64,000 nucleotides of DNA from Icerya purchasi (Eukaryota; Arthropoda; Insecta; Hemiptera; Monophlebidae), in contig CM077116.1 of NCBI GenBank assembly GCA_039619475.1, forward strand, positions 37,583,183 through 37,647,182, written 5' to 3'. The notes under the pieces were generated by a model. It had not been told where the DNA came from and searched no databases. It was given only the letters and a program-made list of their open reading frames with translations. The position numbers were made by a program, and so were the translations under genes. Below, in pieces: positions 26,258 to 38,486 of this stretch. Position 1 is the first letter of the stretch. The number at the start of each line of letters is the position of its first letter.

Positions 26258-29200
26258 AGTTTCGGTTGTTAGGACAAAGGTGTTTCTTTTCAGTAGAATT
26301 ATAAAGCTACCGGAAATTTATCGAAAATTATCATAACAAATGAGTTCAAAAACAGTTAATCTTTAAAATATTTCTTGGCAGGACTCTCACAAAAAACAAA
26401 AAAAAAACCTTTACTGAGTACATGCAAATTAAAAAAATTTTCAGTGCTACTTTTGGTCTCGCTAATTTCACCGAAAGAAAGAGAGCCCAACATTTTATGC
26501 CGAAAGTATACGGGTAATCTAAGCGAACACGAAGTTTGAGAAATGTCCTTCCAAATCGCGATAAGCCGTGCAAATATAATATTTTTCGTATTAGCGGCGA
26601 AATTTTCCGAACAGGAAGAGGAAATCTGATAATCTGAGGCGAGACACCGCGACAATATCATAATATTCAGTCACATGATTGATCAAAGTGCAGCCTCTTC
26701 GAAACTGTTTTTTACCAACACGTCTGCTACCTTAGGAGTTCGCAATTCATACCGCTTCTTGCCCCTTCCGTTCTGTATTAATGAGGTGCAAAAACGCAAA
26801 CTCTGTGACGGTGTGTGGGTTTTTTCCCTCTTTAACCTTTTTAAAATTAAAATTACAACAAGCGTTCTCTCCCGCTGGAGCTGTTGTTTAGTTTTCCGGA
26901 TGTCGGCAGAAAGTTAGCAGCAGTGTTGCGAGCTGTACTGGTGCCAGTACAAGGCCCGAGCGAGAAACGGTGCAATTTTTTCCACGAAATAGTCGAAATC
27001 AATTTTTCATGGCAAACGCAGAAGTGAGAATGTAGGCGCGCCAAGTTGATATATCATAACGACGAACGTTAGGGGCGGGGTTGCGGAGGTAGAGAGCTTG
27101 CCAGAATAGGCTCAGAAGCACCCTTAACAACGAGCAGGAAGCCGAAATTCAAAAGTAGCGCTCTACCAGGTCGTCGCACGATCGATACTTTAGACTACAC
27201 TGTCGAGAACATACTCGGAAAGGCGAAAGGCGAAAGGCGCTGATACCCTCTGCGCCGCTTCACGAGGCTTCCCGAGGCTCCTCGAACGGACGGTCAGAAG
27301 GTAGCGCGCGTGCAGGATCCCAAACGGATAGGATTACGAAAATAAGCGTCAAACTTGCTGAAACGTATTTAATTCGGAGCAAGTTGTTTTTGTAAAAGCT
27401 CTACGCCCCCCCTCCCATTCGCAGTAGTACAGTACGCATAAGAACGGTCGAGATTAGAGTCCATGCAGCGTTACGATTCTTCGTTTAATGCGTAATTCTA
27501 AGCTCGCGATACGTATCCGGACAATTAACTTTTCGGGGGCTTGTTATTTAAATCCTAAATCTTAAAGTATTCTTCTAAAATGCTTTTATTTTTCTTTTTT
27601 TTCAAGCGACGACTTACCATTGATTAACGCGCTGAGCATTTTTCATTAAATGCCCCCATAAAGAAGACAACGTTGTTACCATGCAGTCCAAAATGTCTTA
27701 TTACTATCAAAAAAAAAAAAAAAAAAGAAAGAAAAACACCATATACGGTTTTTTCCGAAACGAGGGATTGTCAAATAAGAAGCGAGCGGTTTCGCAAAAT
27801 TTCAGTCGGAACAATATATCTTTCCACTTTAGTAAATCTCGGGGTTTTAACGATGGAATTGTGTGAAAGCGGAACCTTTTTCGAAAAAAAAAAAAAAAAA
27901 AAAAGGGTTAGAATAAAAGAGTAAAAAGAAAACAAAAAGGTGTTTTTTAACAAAAAAAAAAAAAAAAAATACATCTATTTTAATCTAAAAATTTAATAAA
28001 AACGCACTAATAAACCTAAAAAAAAATTATTGTTAATAAAAGTTATACACACATAGGGGTACATTATATGTATTCTTGCTAGAAGGGACTCGGCAAATTC
28101 ACGAATTGCAAACTATATTAAATGACTATAACAACACAATTGCTCGTTTTCTAACACGGGAATATTAATATGGCTTCTTAATTGTTACAATTTGTCTAAC
28201 GAAGCTATGAATATACATACGAATAAATCGTACGTGCTCTTTATGGTACGTTTTACTGTAAAACATATTACCTTTCGTCTAGCGATTATTTTTTATTATT
28301 ATGAATTTTTATTAATTTTTTAGAGTAAACCCCGAATTTCGTTTTTATTATTTTTTTTTTCTTAAAAAAAAAAAAACTAATAATTTTAAAATTTTTAGAG
28401 TATAAATATTTTTCCAACGTGTAAATGTATGCTATAAAGAGCTGCGTACTGGTTAAAGATTAGGATTAGGGGGTTTCACATTCATCTGAATTTACACACA
28501 TTTGTATAAACTAACACTGATAATACTTAAAAATTTCGCCGGGTTCATATATTTTCCTTACATTCTAACAAAAAATATTTGAGCTAATTTTTGTTTGAGC
28601 TATATTAAGCAAAGTATACATATACGATTTTCTTTCTTTAGCGTTAATTAAATTGCAGACTCATGTGCGATCACCACTTTCGAATCGATAAGAAAAAATG
28701 TATTGGAGTAAGTCCATATTAGTCAAAAATGTAGAAATGTGACGTGTCTCCGTCGGTGAAGAGCTTTTTAATTTTCACCCCGCGGCGGCTTCAATTTTCT
28801 TTATTTTTTTTTTTATGAAAAATTAATTTTTTTCCAACTTGCCATGTAAATTGATATTTCAAGTCGTTTGCCATTGTTATCAAAAAAACTTCTTTAAAGA
28901 GGTCTTTTTTTTTTTTTTTTTAAATCGTTTATTTGAATGAGTTCTGCGTTTACCGATGGGTAGCGCCATCTACACTTTCGAATGAACAAAGAATCATTAA
29001 AATCGGATTCTACATGGATGCAAGTTATGCGCAAATAAACATAAAAAACAAAAAAAAAAAAACAAAAAAAAAATGCGCTATTAGAAAAAAACCATACGTA
29101 ACGAACATATATATAACTTAGCCAACGTAGTTGGTTAGTTAAAATTGTAACTCTTTCGAGTAGATGCGGGTGTTAAATCCGGCACATTGAAACATGTAAA

Positions 29201-30922
29201 AATTTCACTTGCGCCGGGTTCGAAAAAAAACTCATAACTCCTCTTTTTGAAATCGATAAAAAGAATTAAAATTACGTAAGACATAATTTAGGCGCACTCT
29301 TCGCCCCGGAAATAAATCAGTATTAAGCAATGTAATAATTGAAAAGGAGAAAAATAGAAAACGGAACAATATGAAACAATATGGAGCAATATTGACGTTA
29401 GCAAAGTTAACAATTTTATTTATAACTCTATACGAATACGGTAAGAATTTATATTGTTCGCTAAACGGACAATAAATAAGAGGGTAATAATCGTTCACCC
29501 AAAACCGATGCGTCTTTGATAAGAAAATTCGTTCAATTATTAACATTCAGTTTAATTATCAATGGTAAACCGGGTGTAAACAGATTTTTAGCGCGCATCA
29601 TGTTTTCCTTTTTCTCGAAAAAAAAAAAAAAAACAATAAACAAATAAACGAATAAATAAATAAGTAAATAATGGCGTGGAGCTAGAGACTTTTGCTTTTC
29701 TTAGTCAACATTAGCAATGGTTTTTCGTAAAATTTCGTGTTTTTTTTGTTGCTTTTTAGTTTTTAAATGTCGACGTGCGAATTTATTTTTACGAAATATG
29801 TCTTAAAATTTGTACATCGTCATTACGTTCGCACGCTCGAAAAGTTCCGCTCTGCGATAATAATCGAATGATTGCGTGGCTAAATTGAAATAAGGCTGTG
29901 TTACGCCCAAGTTTAAAAATGTCAATCGCAAATCTTTAAATATACTTTATTAAGAGCGATACCTAAAATTTATCGCGACTTTTATCTAATTTTATTTAGG
30001 GTAGGGAAAAAAGACAGAACAAAAAAAATATTAATGCGAATCTATCGCAGTTGACCAAAAAAAAGTTGGACCTGAAGTTTCTATAATAATCAGCTTCAGG
30101 AAAGATATTGTTTTACTTTCATTTTGAAATTGTATAGCACAATGGCTGAGAAGATGTGTTTACACCTGTCTTACCGTTGAAACAATCCAATTTTATTTTC
30201 CCATCACCGTTGAGATTGTCAAAATGAAAAAAAAAAAGAAGGGTGGGGGCTCGACCGCCCATTTTCGGGAAAAAGCGCGAATTTCATGAAAAGCCGACGA
30301 CAGGCAAATGAAGATGTCACAGGGAGCCGTGGAAGAAATGTTTACGCGCTGTAGGCGAAAATTGCGCGGGCACGCTTGAAATAGAAACAATCGCTGTCAG
30401 AGCAGCCGGTCGCGAAGCGGAAATAAACGCGCGCCCGAATGTGTGTTAGCCGATATCAAAAAAGACTAGGCGGGAATAATTAAATACTTCAGTTGGAAAA
30501 GACGCTCGATTATACTTTCAAAAAATATTTGGCTCATGGTCAACTTGGTCCGCGTCCGAAACGAGTGAAATAACTCCGCACATGGACGCTAACGACTTCT
30601 TGTTCTACGCTGGTTCGTATTAATAGCGGTAAGAGCGAATCCGATTGTAGCGAGATGGCCGCCGTTGGTCGGTGATTGCACCGAGGCTAAGGAGACATTT
30701 GGCCGTTTCCGGGATTTTCTGTAGACTTTTGCGACTTCTAAGCAACACACTTGCCCGTAGGTGGATCCGCGCCGGTCTGTCAAAATCAACACTCGGCCGA
30801 TTAAAAGCTGTAACTTCTGGAAGTACACTGCGATGTTGCGAACTACGCGGATTAATCGGGCAATTCGCGCGCACAGATAATTCGAGCTGTAACAGAAAAG
30901 CTGAGCTTACGAATTGTCGCGG
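26255..30922. other. Noncoding stretch, no gene recognised
   Basis: The zone at 26900-27450 is GC-richer, with a GAAAGGC triplication near 27222-27240 and no recognisable exon. A19-A20 runs occur at about 27711 and 27885. A faint dispersed repeat lies at 28395-28530 (listed separately). The zone at 30240-30920 is again GC-rich with overlapping frames that show no known domain. Confidence 0.5.
28395..28530 (+). repeat. Old dispersed repeat, related to 56800-56975
   Basis: It shares TATARAGAGCYGCRTRYTGG and, about 50-90 bp on, TTGTATAAACTAACRCTGATAA with the segment at 56850-56975. The order is the same but the copies are strongly diverged and differ in spacing. The class of element is unknown. 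Confidence 0.45.
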
Positions 30923-30930
30923 ATGTGTAT

Positions 30931-31260
30931 CATAGGCGTCACCCAGGAAAGTTTTTCGGTGGGGGGGGGGGGGATCGATCCATTAAAAAAAAAAAACACT
31001 TGACAGAAAAAAGGATTTTACTTAGTAATTATATTTTATTAATAATCTCTTTTGTATAATAGTTCTAAATGCGTAAGCGTTCGTTTTCATTTTGAGAATA
31101 ATTTACGCTAATATATAGTTAGTTGTACTGTCAGAATGCCTGGTACCTGGACATCTTACGACCCTAAAGGGACAATACAGCAACGTAAAAATCCATTTCG
31201 GGAGGGGTTTGAATCCCCAAATCCCCCCCCCCCCCACCACCACCGGGGGGTACGCCTATA
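30931..31260. mobile_element. Non-autonomous hAT element (MITE) with 8-bp target duplication
   Basis: The termini are CATAGGCGTCACCC on the left and the complement of TATAGGCGTACCCC on the right, an imperfect inverted repeat of about 14 bp. Identical 8-bp flanks ATGTGTAT at 30923-30930 and 31261-31268 are the hAT-type target duplication. The 330-bp interior has G and C homopolymers near both ends (G14 at about 30961, C13 near 31223) and no coding frame, so it needs a transposase from elsewhere. The intact duplication suggests a fairly recent insertion. Confidence 0.85.
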
Positions 31261-31268
31261 ATGTGTAT

Positions 31269-33737
31269 ATTAGTTAATATTCGGATAATTTTCGGATTTC
31301 ATTATTTTAGGTAACGATACACTACAGTGAAAACGGGTGGTAATAAGCTGTTCTCACATTGTTGAGGTGTCTATTTGTCGCCCGATATTCAACCAGGACT
31401 GGTATCTTGTTTTGAATTATTTGTCTACACGTCGAGCATGGAAATTCAATCCTTCAGAGGCGCGTTTCAATATCTCGGAGACAACTCTACACGGAACTAG
31501 AACGAAATGAAAATTATCTTTGTGCTAGAAATTACCGTTCCCCCCGGTTGCTGCACATTACGCGAAGGTCATTTGTTGGTTTAATCGCGATGTACGCGAT
31601 GAATTGTAAATGTGTTTCGTACGTTTTACGTATGTAGATCCTTCGCGATTCAGTACGAAATGTCGCATTTGTTTTTGAATTTTGCGAAACGTCCGTGATT
31701 CACCGTGTCCAGGTTAACAAGTTGTTCACGCCTAAGAACATTATTGCGCCTGAAGTGAAGCGGCTCTCTCTCGATGAGAAGTTTTAAATTGTCAGCAACG
31801 TACAAGACCCCGTATAAATAAATCGAAGCTGATTTAAAAACTGCGGCGAATTATCGAATAATGTCGCGATTTCTGCAGCTCGTACTTTTCACCGCGCCTA
31901 ATATAAATGCAATGGAAACAATTGCGCCTTTTTAAAATTGACCTTTCGAAAATTCTCGCTTATTATACTGGAAATCTAAAAAGCAAGCACTGGTGGCGAG
32001 TAGCGTGTATCGTATCGAAATAGCGTCAGGACCAGCAAAAAGCTCACCGCTTTGGCGTTTATTTAACGTTTTCCTTGACCCCAGGGCTAAGCCTAACTGA
32101 ACGCCGTTTTGTAAGAATTTTTGTCAACTAATTTTGAGAAACGACGATAAAATAATACACTCGATAAAAAATAAAAGATACTTTTTATAAAACAACAAAA
32201 GTAGGTAAAATTTAAAGAAATGATTAATTTCCGAGTAAAGATTTAAGTAATCGGCTATTTTTAGTAAGTAAACGAATAGGGTTAAGGGCAAAGGTACTTC
32301 AATTTTCCCGATGATTTTCCTTTTATTCCTTTGGTTTTTTGTTTTTCTTATGCTTTTTATTAATTTGTGTGCGGTTTGTTCGATGCTATTGTAGCTCCAC
32401 TGCAGCTGATACAGTCCAAGCAGCCACATTTGGCAGCCTGTTACTATTTTCTCCGATGTACCGATTCGAAAAAAAGAAAAGAAAAAAGAATAATATAAAT
32501 ATTATTTACCGTGATAATTTATAATTTCCGATTTTGCACCGAAATTCTATTTCCTCTTTAAAACAAAGCGAACATTCTTTTTTTTTTTTTCATCTTATTT
32601 CAAAATTCAAATTAAATGCAAAAAATTTTTAATTTAATCTCCGATTTAGCAGAATTCTCATTCGTGCGTCAACATTTTATAGCGCCGCTTGAGTTTTTTT
32701 TTTTTTTTTTCCCTGTCAGGATTAATGCATTTGCTAATAATAAAACACTTCTCCATCATCATGTCTTTAGTATCTTTTATACACTCGTATTTTTATGTTT
32801 GCAAAGTAATGAGACGAAACTTGTCTTCGTTTGGCAGCTTTTTCCTATCAGAAAAAATCCCCCCTTCAAACTTTCTCCAGACGCTTTCAACAGCGAACCT
32901 ACATTTTAGCTCTAGAATAAATTGTCCGAATCGACTGAAGTCTAGGAGAAAACACGCTACAATTAAAACCGAACTGACTATTCGACGGAATTTTAATAGT
33001 GCCGCGAAGAGTGAGGTGAATTTTTTGTTCGACCGTCGACTGACTAGAATGAAGAGATCCCGTGATCGGCAATAGGTATCTGCGAGGAGCATGTCATACC
33101 AATAAAGGTACACCGTTGTTAAGGTCTCGAGCGCAATTTCGAACCATGCTTTCCACAATTTTTCTGTTCGCCGGGCGAATTTCGCACACAAAAAATAATC
33201 CCTCCTATTGCCTCCGATTCGAACTGCTGCTTAAATTCCCATCCTTTACGCAACTGACCTATATATTAGACGTAAATTTCCAGCAAACAGTCGTAATATA
33301 CGCACCCCTCAGCGATTCGAGTAAATGTTCAGGTTGGAAATTAATGTCATATTTTCCAGCACTCGAAAGAGGAAAAAAAGAATATTAAAAAGGTTTTGAT
33401 AAATGGGGCTTTATAGAAAAAAAATTGTAACCCCAATTTAGCCTTCGTTAACTATTATTTAAATGGTGATTTCTGTGGCAATCTTCATCAACTCTTTACT
33501 ATAGCCGGATCTTTTTCTTTCGATGTTATCATTATTGTTTATCATTTTTCACCAGTCATCTGTGCTAGTTAATCCAGCGCAATAGTTGATTTCCATAAAA
33601 AAAGTCTACAAACACGGTTATTTTTACAAATTTCAAGCGCAGAAGAATGTAAATTAAAACTGAAACAATAATGTCTACAGACGTATCTTCCCGTACGAGG
33701 AAGTAAATCAAACGTCACGAATATGTATGATATATAT

Positions 33738-33773
<36 letters not shown>

Positions 33774-34369
33774 TCATTCGCTGATTTATTCTGCCTTGTC
33801 GTCGCGAAGTTTTTAATCATGTTATAGTTAAAAAAATGTCCAGCTTCGAAAATACTGGAAAAAACTTGACCCAAAAAACCAAATTAGTCAAAAGTGACAC
33901 GAATGTAGAACTAAAAAATGTAGGATAAATAATAAAATAAAAGCGATAGATAAAAGAGTATTACGATGTAAGAAGAAAAAAATTAATTAGCTAGCTCCTT
34001 TTGTCGCAAGTATACTAATTTTATAAACGGGAACCAGCGCCGCAGAGCGATAATGTGCTATATAGAGCTTGCTCGTTTGGGGTACTTTCGTTGACACTGG
34101 CAATGGTTTGTCTTCGACTTGGATTGTCCAAATTGCAACTGTTACGAAAACATTTGCAATGCGCAATAATTTTAATTTCGTAGTTTTTTTAACGAGGAAT
34201 TTTAGGTAAAAAAAAAAACTGTACTTCGTATAATAGCGAAACAGGCTAAATAATGTACATTCGTATCAACGAGTAATCTATATTTAATTATAGTAAATTT
34301 CATCGAGAACATCAATTAGTTGAATAAAGAATCTTTAAACACCATCCTGTTTGTTAATTATATAATATA
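31269..34369. other. Noncoding stretch, no gene recognised
   Basis: Two opposite frames at about 32689-33191 (128 codons plus, 132 codons minus) overlap fully and have no domain. A compound (AC)n(AT)n microsatellite is at 33732-33773. Nothing else supported. Confidence 0.5.
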
Positions 34370-34599
34370 GTAAGTTATAACAAATAAAAATATGTATAGC
34401 AAACAAATTTAATTATAAAATGATCGCTTACTTAGAAACGTTTTCTCGGGTATAACCCAGCATCAGCTAAAAATGTGATCAGAAAATATATTAAGGTGTG
34501 TTTTTAGCTGATGATGACCGAAAACGTTTTTAAGTAAGCGATCATTTTAAACTTCGAATTTGTTTGTCATACATATTTGTATTTGTTATAACTTACTGC
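34370..34599. mobile_element. Long palindromic (foldback) element P1
   Basis: Arms of about 105 bp, 34370-34473 and 34501-34599, are inverted copies: AGTAAGTTATAACAAATA...ATGATCGCTTACTTA...ACGTTTTC...CATCAGCTAAAAA on the left, with its near-exact complement on the right. They are separated by about 27 nt. The central motif on the plus strand is AGCTGATGATGACCGAAAACG. No coding capacity. Transcription would give a very stable hairpin. Confidence 0.85.
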
Positions 34600-36667
34600 A
34601 TCAATTAGTTATTTTTTTCACCAGTTAACCGAGCACGTGTCCGAACTTGAGTAACCTGCCAACGGAATTCTCAGTTTTATATCAACGAACCACCACTACC
34701 TAATAATCGTAAACGCTTACGGTAACTAAGACGTCGACGAAGAGAACAAGGTAACGATTAGTCAGCAATAAAAATAACCTATTAGATATCGTTTGAAAAT
34801 TCGCGATAACGAAAGATGGAAAAAAGGCCCATTACCGGCGGTGGGTCGAATACTTTCATTTGTACTATTATATAGAAATTCGGCAAAATCAATAAGAATT
34901 ATACGGCAAAGAGGAAAAAACGAAAAAACTCCGCGTTCCCTTCGAAACGATAATGACAGGAACCAAATTAGATGAACTAAAAATGGGGGCTGTTTTTTCA
35001 TCGTCAATGGTCATCAAGAAGCTCACCTCGGAGAAGAAAGGTATAAAATTTATTTTAGGAAAAATACAAAACGAGCACGTTAACAGTGAACAAAAAACCC
35101 GAATGGATAATAAAATATGGAATTCAAAATAACGCGTCTTTTCGGGGGAATACGTCACATCTGAAGTCTAAAGAGAGGGGTGGGAAACGAAAATGTTTCA
35201 ATAGGATTCGAAGAAGCCGTTAATAAAAATAAAAAGGTTAAATTAAAAGAAAAAAAAAAACGATTTGGTTTTAAATTTAAATCGATTAACAATTTGATAA
35301 TTTAGGAGCCGCCACCAAACCAATCAGGCTACATTGAAATTTTAAGCAAAGTCAAAAGCAGCAGAGAACCTCAGTTGTCGAATTTCGGGGCTGTTGTGGA
35401 GCAGACTAATAGGCAATAGCGCCCCCCCGGAAGGACAACGCGTTTTATTTCTTCCTTTACGATGCAGCCATTAGACTCGTAGTATCAGTTGTTGGTTTCC
35501 ATGGACAGACATTTAAAAAAAAAAAAAAACAAAACAAAAAATCATTTCTCGTAAGGCCCTCCTACCGGTTTCGATATTATTTTATGTATTAATAATTTAT
35601 GTACCGTTAACCTAATTTTACGTCTAATTGTAAGTGCTGTGTTTTTGCTAGGTGCGTGTTTCATTTGCCGCCTAAATGCGATCACAGGTATTTTACATCG
35701 TACCTAATTGCAATTATTATTTCCCGATTAATTTTAGTCGGCGGGCAGGTTACATTTCGCGGAGTAAACGTAACTTGCGCGCACTTTCTCTCATTAACTT
35801 TAACACGACATCGATTTAACCAGCTTTCAGATTTTGTTCAACTGCAATTTACTCGCGACCGTACTGCGCCATACAGGAGCAGTGTCGTAAAACGAAAAAG
35901 CGTCTAAAAGAGCTAAAAAGAAAAAGAAAAATGAAACTTAAATATCCATACGTGAAAATCGTAATAAACAAAAAATAAACGATTAATTAGGGGGTGTCCC
36001 CCCACCCCACCTCCCGCGCGCACAAATTGGACGCGAGTTAATGAAATACATTTAAAAATAAATAAATCGCGCGTGATTTTTGTTATTTCAATAATTATTT
36101 CCGGTGCCTAATTTTCGAGTGGTTGCACTTCGTCCGGGGGCGGAAATATTGAAAATCGAGAAGGCAGCGTCGAGATGGACACGGAAAAAAACGATCTACG
36201 AAAGAGAAGAAAAATCAAAGTCGCAGGTTTAGATCTCGGCGCGAATAAAAATTTCGATCGGTGACCCGTAGCGGTAATAAAACGGCGCGTCTCGCTGCCG
36301 AATATAACATCGATGTTGTTACTCGTATCGATGGTTGTGTTCGATTTATGGTTCGCGGCCTGCATGGCGGCGGCAATAAATACATCTAAATTTAAGCACA
36401 CGACAGCAGCCGAGTAACGGATTCGAGCTTCAACAGAGCAGCATGCTCGCCGTGTACACGCACGTTCCTTATCATTTCTTCGGAATATCGCGGCAAATAC
36501 GACGATAATAGCTCAATAATAATAACATAGCATGTGCACGATGAATTTACACCGCACCATGACGAAAATCCATTTCACCATAAATAGCGCTTGCAAATTA
36601 CACCTCTTCCGATATTCAGAGTCTCCGACTATAGCAAATTTAATTAATACACCGCGGCCGACTAATT
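34600..36667. other. Noncoding stretch, no gene recognised
   Basis: It includes a GGGGGTGTCCCCCCACCCC patch near 35991 and a GC-richer region at 36090-36560 (CATGGCGGCGGCAATAAA and similar), possibly regulatory. The minus frame at 36108-36401 has no recognised domain. Confidence 0.5.
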
Positions 36668-36795
36668 AAATTAAATTAAATTAAATTAAATTCAATCCAA
36701 TTCAATTCAATTAAATTCAATCCAATTCAATTCAATCCAATCCAATCCAATCCAATTCAATCCAATCCTATCCAATTCAATTCAATTCAATTAAT
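36663..36795 (+). repeat. Pentanucleotide tandem array, AATTA/AATTC/AATCC variants
   Basis: About 26 units of 5 bp: an AATTA block on the left, then mixed AATTC and AATCC, ending in AATTC and AATTA. The array is segmented by variant, consistent with local slippage of mutated units. It is not the insect telomere repeat TTAGG. Confidence 0.9.
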
Positions 36796-37279
36796 CGGCT
36801 TGCATTTTTTACTTTTCTTTTCACTACTTGTTTACTTTTCATTAATCGAACAATAGACATAACAACATCCCTCCGGTTAGAGAACCGCTAGTTGTGTGAC
36901 TGACGATTGACACAAACCGTTATCAGTGTTTAATTTTTAATTATTATAATTTAATTAAGTACCGGTGGTGATGTATTTTTGTTTTCTTAGTAAGTTAATG
37001 TGTTTATAAACGAAGTGTCGAAAGAAATGCTTTTTAAATGTTTTTTTAAACGAGAGATTAAAAATACGAAAATGCAGAAATAAAAACGCTTTTTTTTAGA
37101 AAAAAAAAAAATAATAATAATAAATACCGATACTTGAAGATTTACTATAAAAATGTAATGAAAATGCGATAAACGATAAAAAAAAAAAAGTTGATAAGAT
37201 TATATAAAATATCCTTTAAGGCTTCCGGAAAATTTATCACAATTGATGAATTCTTACATAAATGACCGATATTTTCAGG
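36796..37279. other. Noncoding DNA before the LINE cluster
   Basis: No gene seen; only A/T homopolymers and a short AAT run. Confidence 0.5.
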
Positions 37280-37406
37280 TACGCTTTGAACATGAACTTT
37301 CTGAGATTCATCCTGTGCTTTTCCGGTAATGGACAGTGTGCATGTAGCTACATTCACTGATGACACAGCCTTGCTTTCATGTAGCACGGATCCTGTCACT
37401 GCCAGT
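37280..37406 (+). pseudogene. Jockey-like LINE reverse transcriptase, upstream piece
   Basis: The plus strand encodes ELSEIHPVLF (resembling PQGSVLGPVLF) and, after a frameshift, FPVMDSVHVATFTDDTALL followed by SCSTDPVTAS ending at 37406. The FTDD corresponds to the catalytic FADD/YADD motif, with the first Asp preceded by Thr instead of Ala. The protein match stops abruptly at 37406 and resumes at 37869 as LQNALHKAEDWFGKWKIKI, the expected next segment of jockey RTs. The long minus-strand frame across it (37145-37435) is a shadow. Confidence 0.7.
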
Positions 37407-37836
37407 GGTAATCGCAGTAGGCGAATCAATTCCAAATGTTAAAAACACGTAATTTCCCACTTCAAATGCGGGATCCTTCCCGATTAAAACCTTTTTATCC
37501 GTTATACTCCTTTATCCGTTATACTCCTTTATCCGTTATCATGTTAATAGTTAAGTTTCAAATTCTGAGGAAAACGGGATCTATGTACCAAATAACTTGC
37601 GTACAAGAAGCTTTTTCAATTCAAAATATACGTAAACCTAATAACCCATTATCAATGTATTCTCCGTCGGAATAGGCGTTACGTTAATACCGTTAGATGT
37701 AAATATGTAACTTTATATCAATGTACTATAGAAACATTTGTATATTTTAAGTAACTTTGTTAATAAACGTTGATAGGCTGATTGGGCACTCGCACTACGG
37801 GCAGCATTGCTCAGCGAGACCCTCAACTTATTTATA

Positions 37837-37868
<32 letters not shown>
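37407..37868 (+). mobile_element. A-tailed LINE 3' fragment inserted into the jockey-like element (copy 2)
   Basis: This piece of about 460 bp interrupts the jockey ORF. It ends with ATTGGGCACTCGC...GCGAGACCCTCAACTTA (37781-37830), a T/A linker and A28 (37840-37867), the same structured terminus as at 13925. No coding remains. It includes a 17-bp tandem TCCGTTATACTCCTTTA (2.6 copies, about 37497-37540). Same orientation as its host element. No convincing target-site duplication is visible. Confidence 0.7.
37497..37540 (+). repeat. 17-bp tandem repeat
   Basis: TCCGTTATACTCCTTTA is repeated 2.6 times within the inserted LINE fragment. Confidence 0.9.
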
Positions 37869-37870
<2 letters not shown>

Positions 37871-38486
37871 ACAGAATGCATTACACAAAGCGGAAGATTG
37901 GTTCGGAAAATGGAAAATAAAGATATATGAAGAAAAATCGGTTAATGTTCACTTTACCAATAGAAAAGTTACGGTTCCATCTGTTAAAATCTGTAGTACA
38001 ACTATACCAATTCAAACCAGTGTGAAATATTTGGGTATGCATTTGGACAGGCGACTAACCTGGAGGCAACATATTGATAGGAAGAAAAAGGAAATTAACA
38101 TTCGAGTTAGGACAATGAACTGGCTTATAGGTAGAAATAGCGTGTTGTCAATGGAAAATAAGCGCTTGCTGTACATCACTGTCATCAGACCAATATGGAC
38201 GTACGGGCTGCAGCTTTGGAGCTGTGCTAAGCCAACAAATATAAAAGTAATTCAAATAGTCCAGAATAAACTCTTAAGGACCCTAACAAATGCACCATGG
38301 TATGTAACCAATGATGCTCTGCACAAAGACTTGTGCATTCCATACGTAAATGACGTTATTAAACATTGTGCTCACAAACACGCGTCCAGACTGGAAGGTC
38401 ACCCAAATAACCTGGCTGTACAATTGCTGAATACCACCGGTAATATAAGTAGATTAAGGCGTCATAAACCCTTAGACCTTTTGTAG
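37869..38486 (+). pseudogene. Jockey-like LINE Pol, C-terminal piece
   Basis: The frame is open from LQNALHKAEDWFGKWKIKI at 37869 to the TAG at 38484-38486, 205 codons, without needing the internal ATG at 38022. Landmarks: KYLGMHLDRRLTWRQHI, RPIWTYGLQLW, IQ-VQNKLLRTLTNAPWYV and HKDLCIPYVNDVI, all in the order of jockey/BS-type non-LTR retrotransposon RT thumb and C-terminal regions. It is undamaged over this length, so the element was young when interrupted, but the endonuclease and most of the RT are absent and it cannot act alone. Confidence 0.85.

Noticed and set aside
32689..33191. Overlapping 128- and 132-codon frames on opposite strands
   Set aside because: Neither has a recognised domain or clear splice structure, and one runs through a poly-T tract.
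34501..34535. Calling the CTGATGA...GAAA core a hammerhead ribozyme outright
   Set aside because: No present copy has a proper stem II between CTGATGA and GAAA without an extra base, and stems I and III were not shown; kept as a hypothesis only.
37145..37435. 96-codon minus-strand frame
   Set aside because: The plus strand encodes the jockey RT motif ATFTDDTALL here; the minus frame is its shadow.
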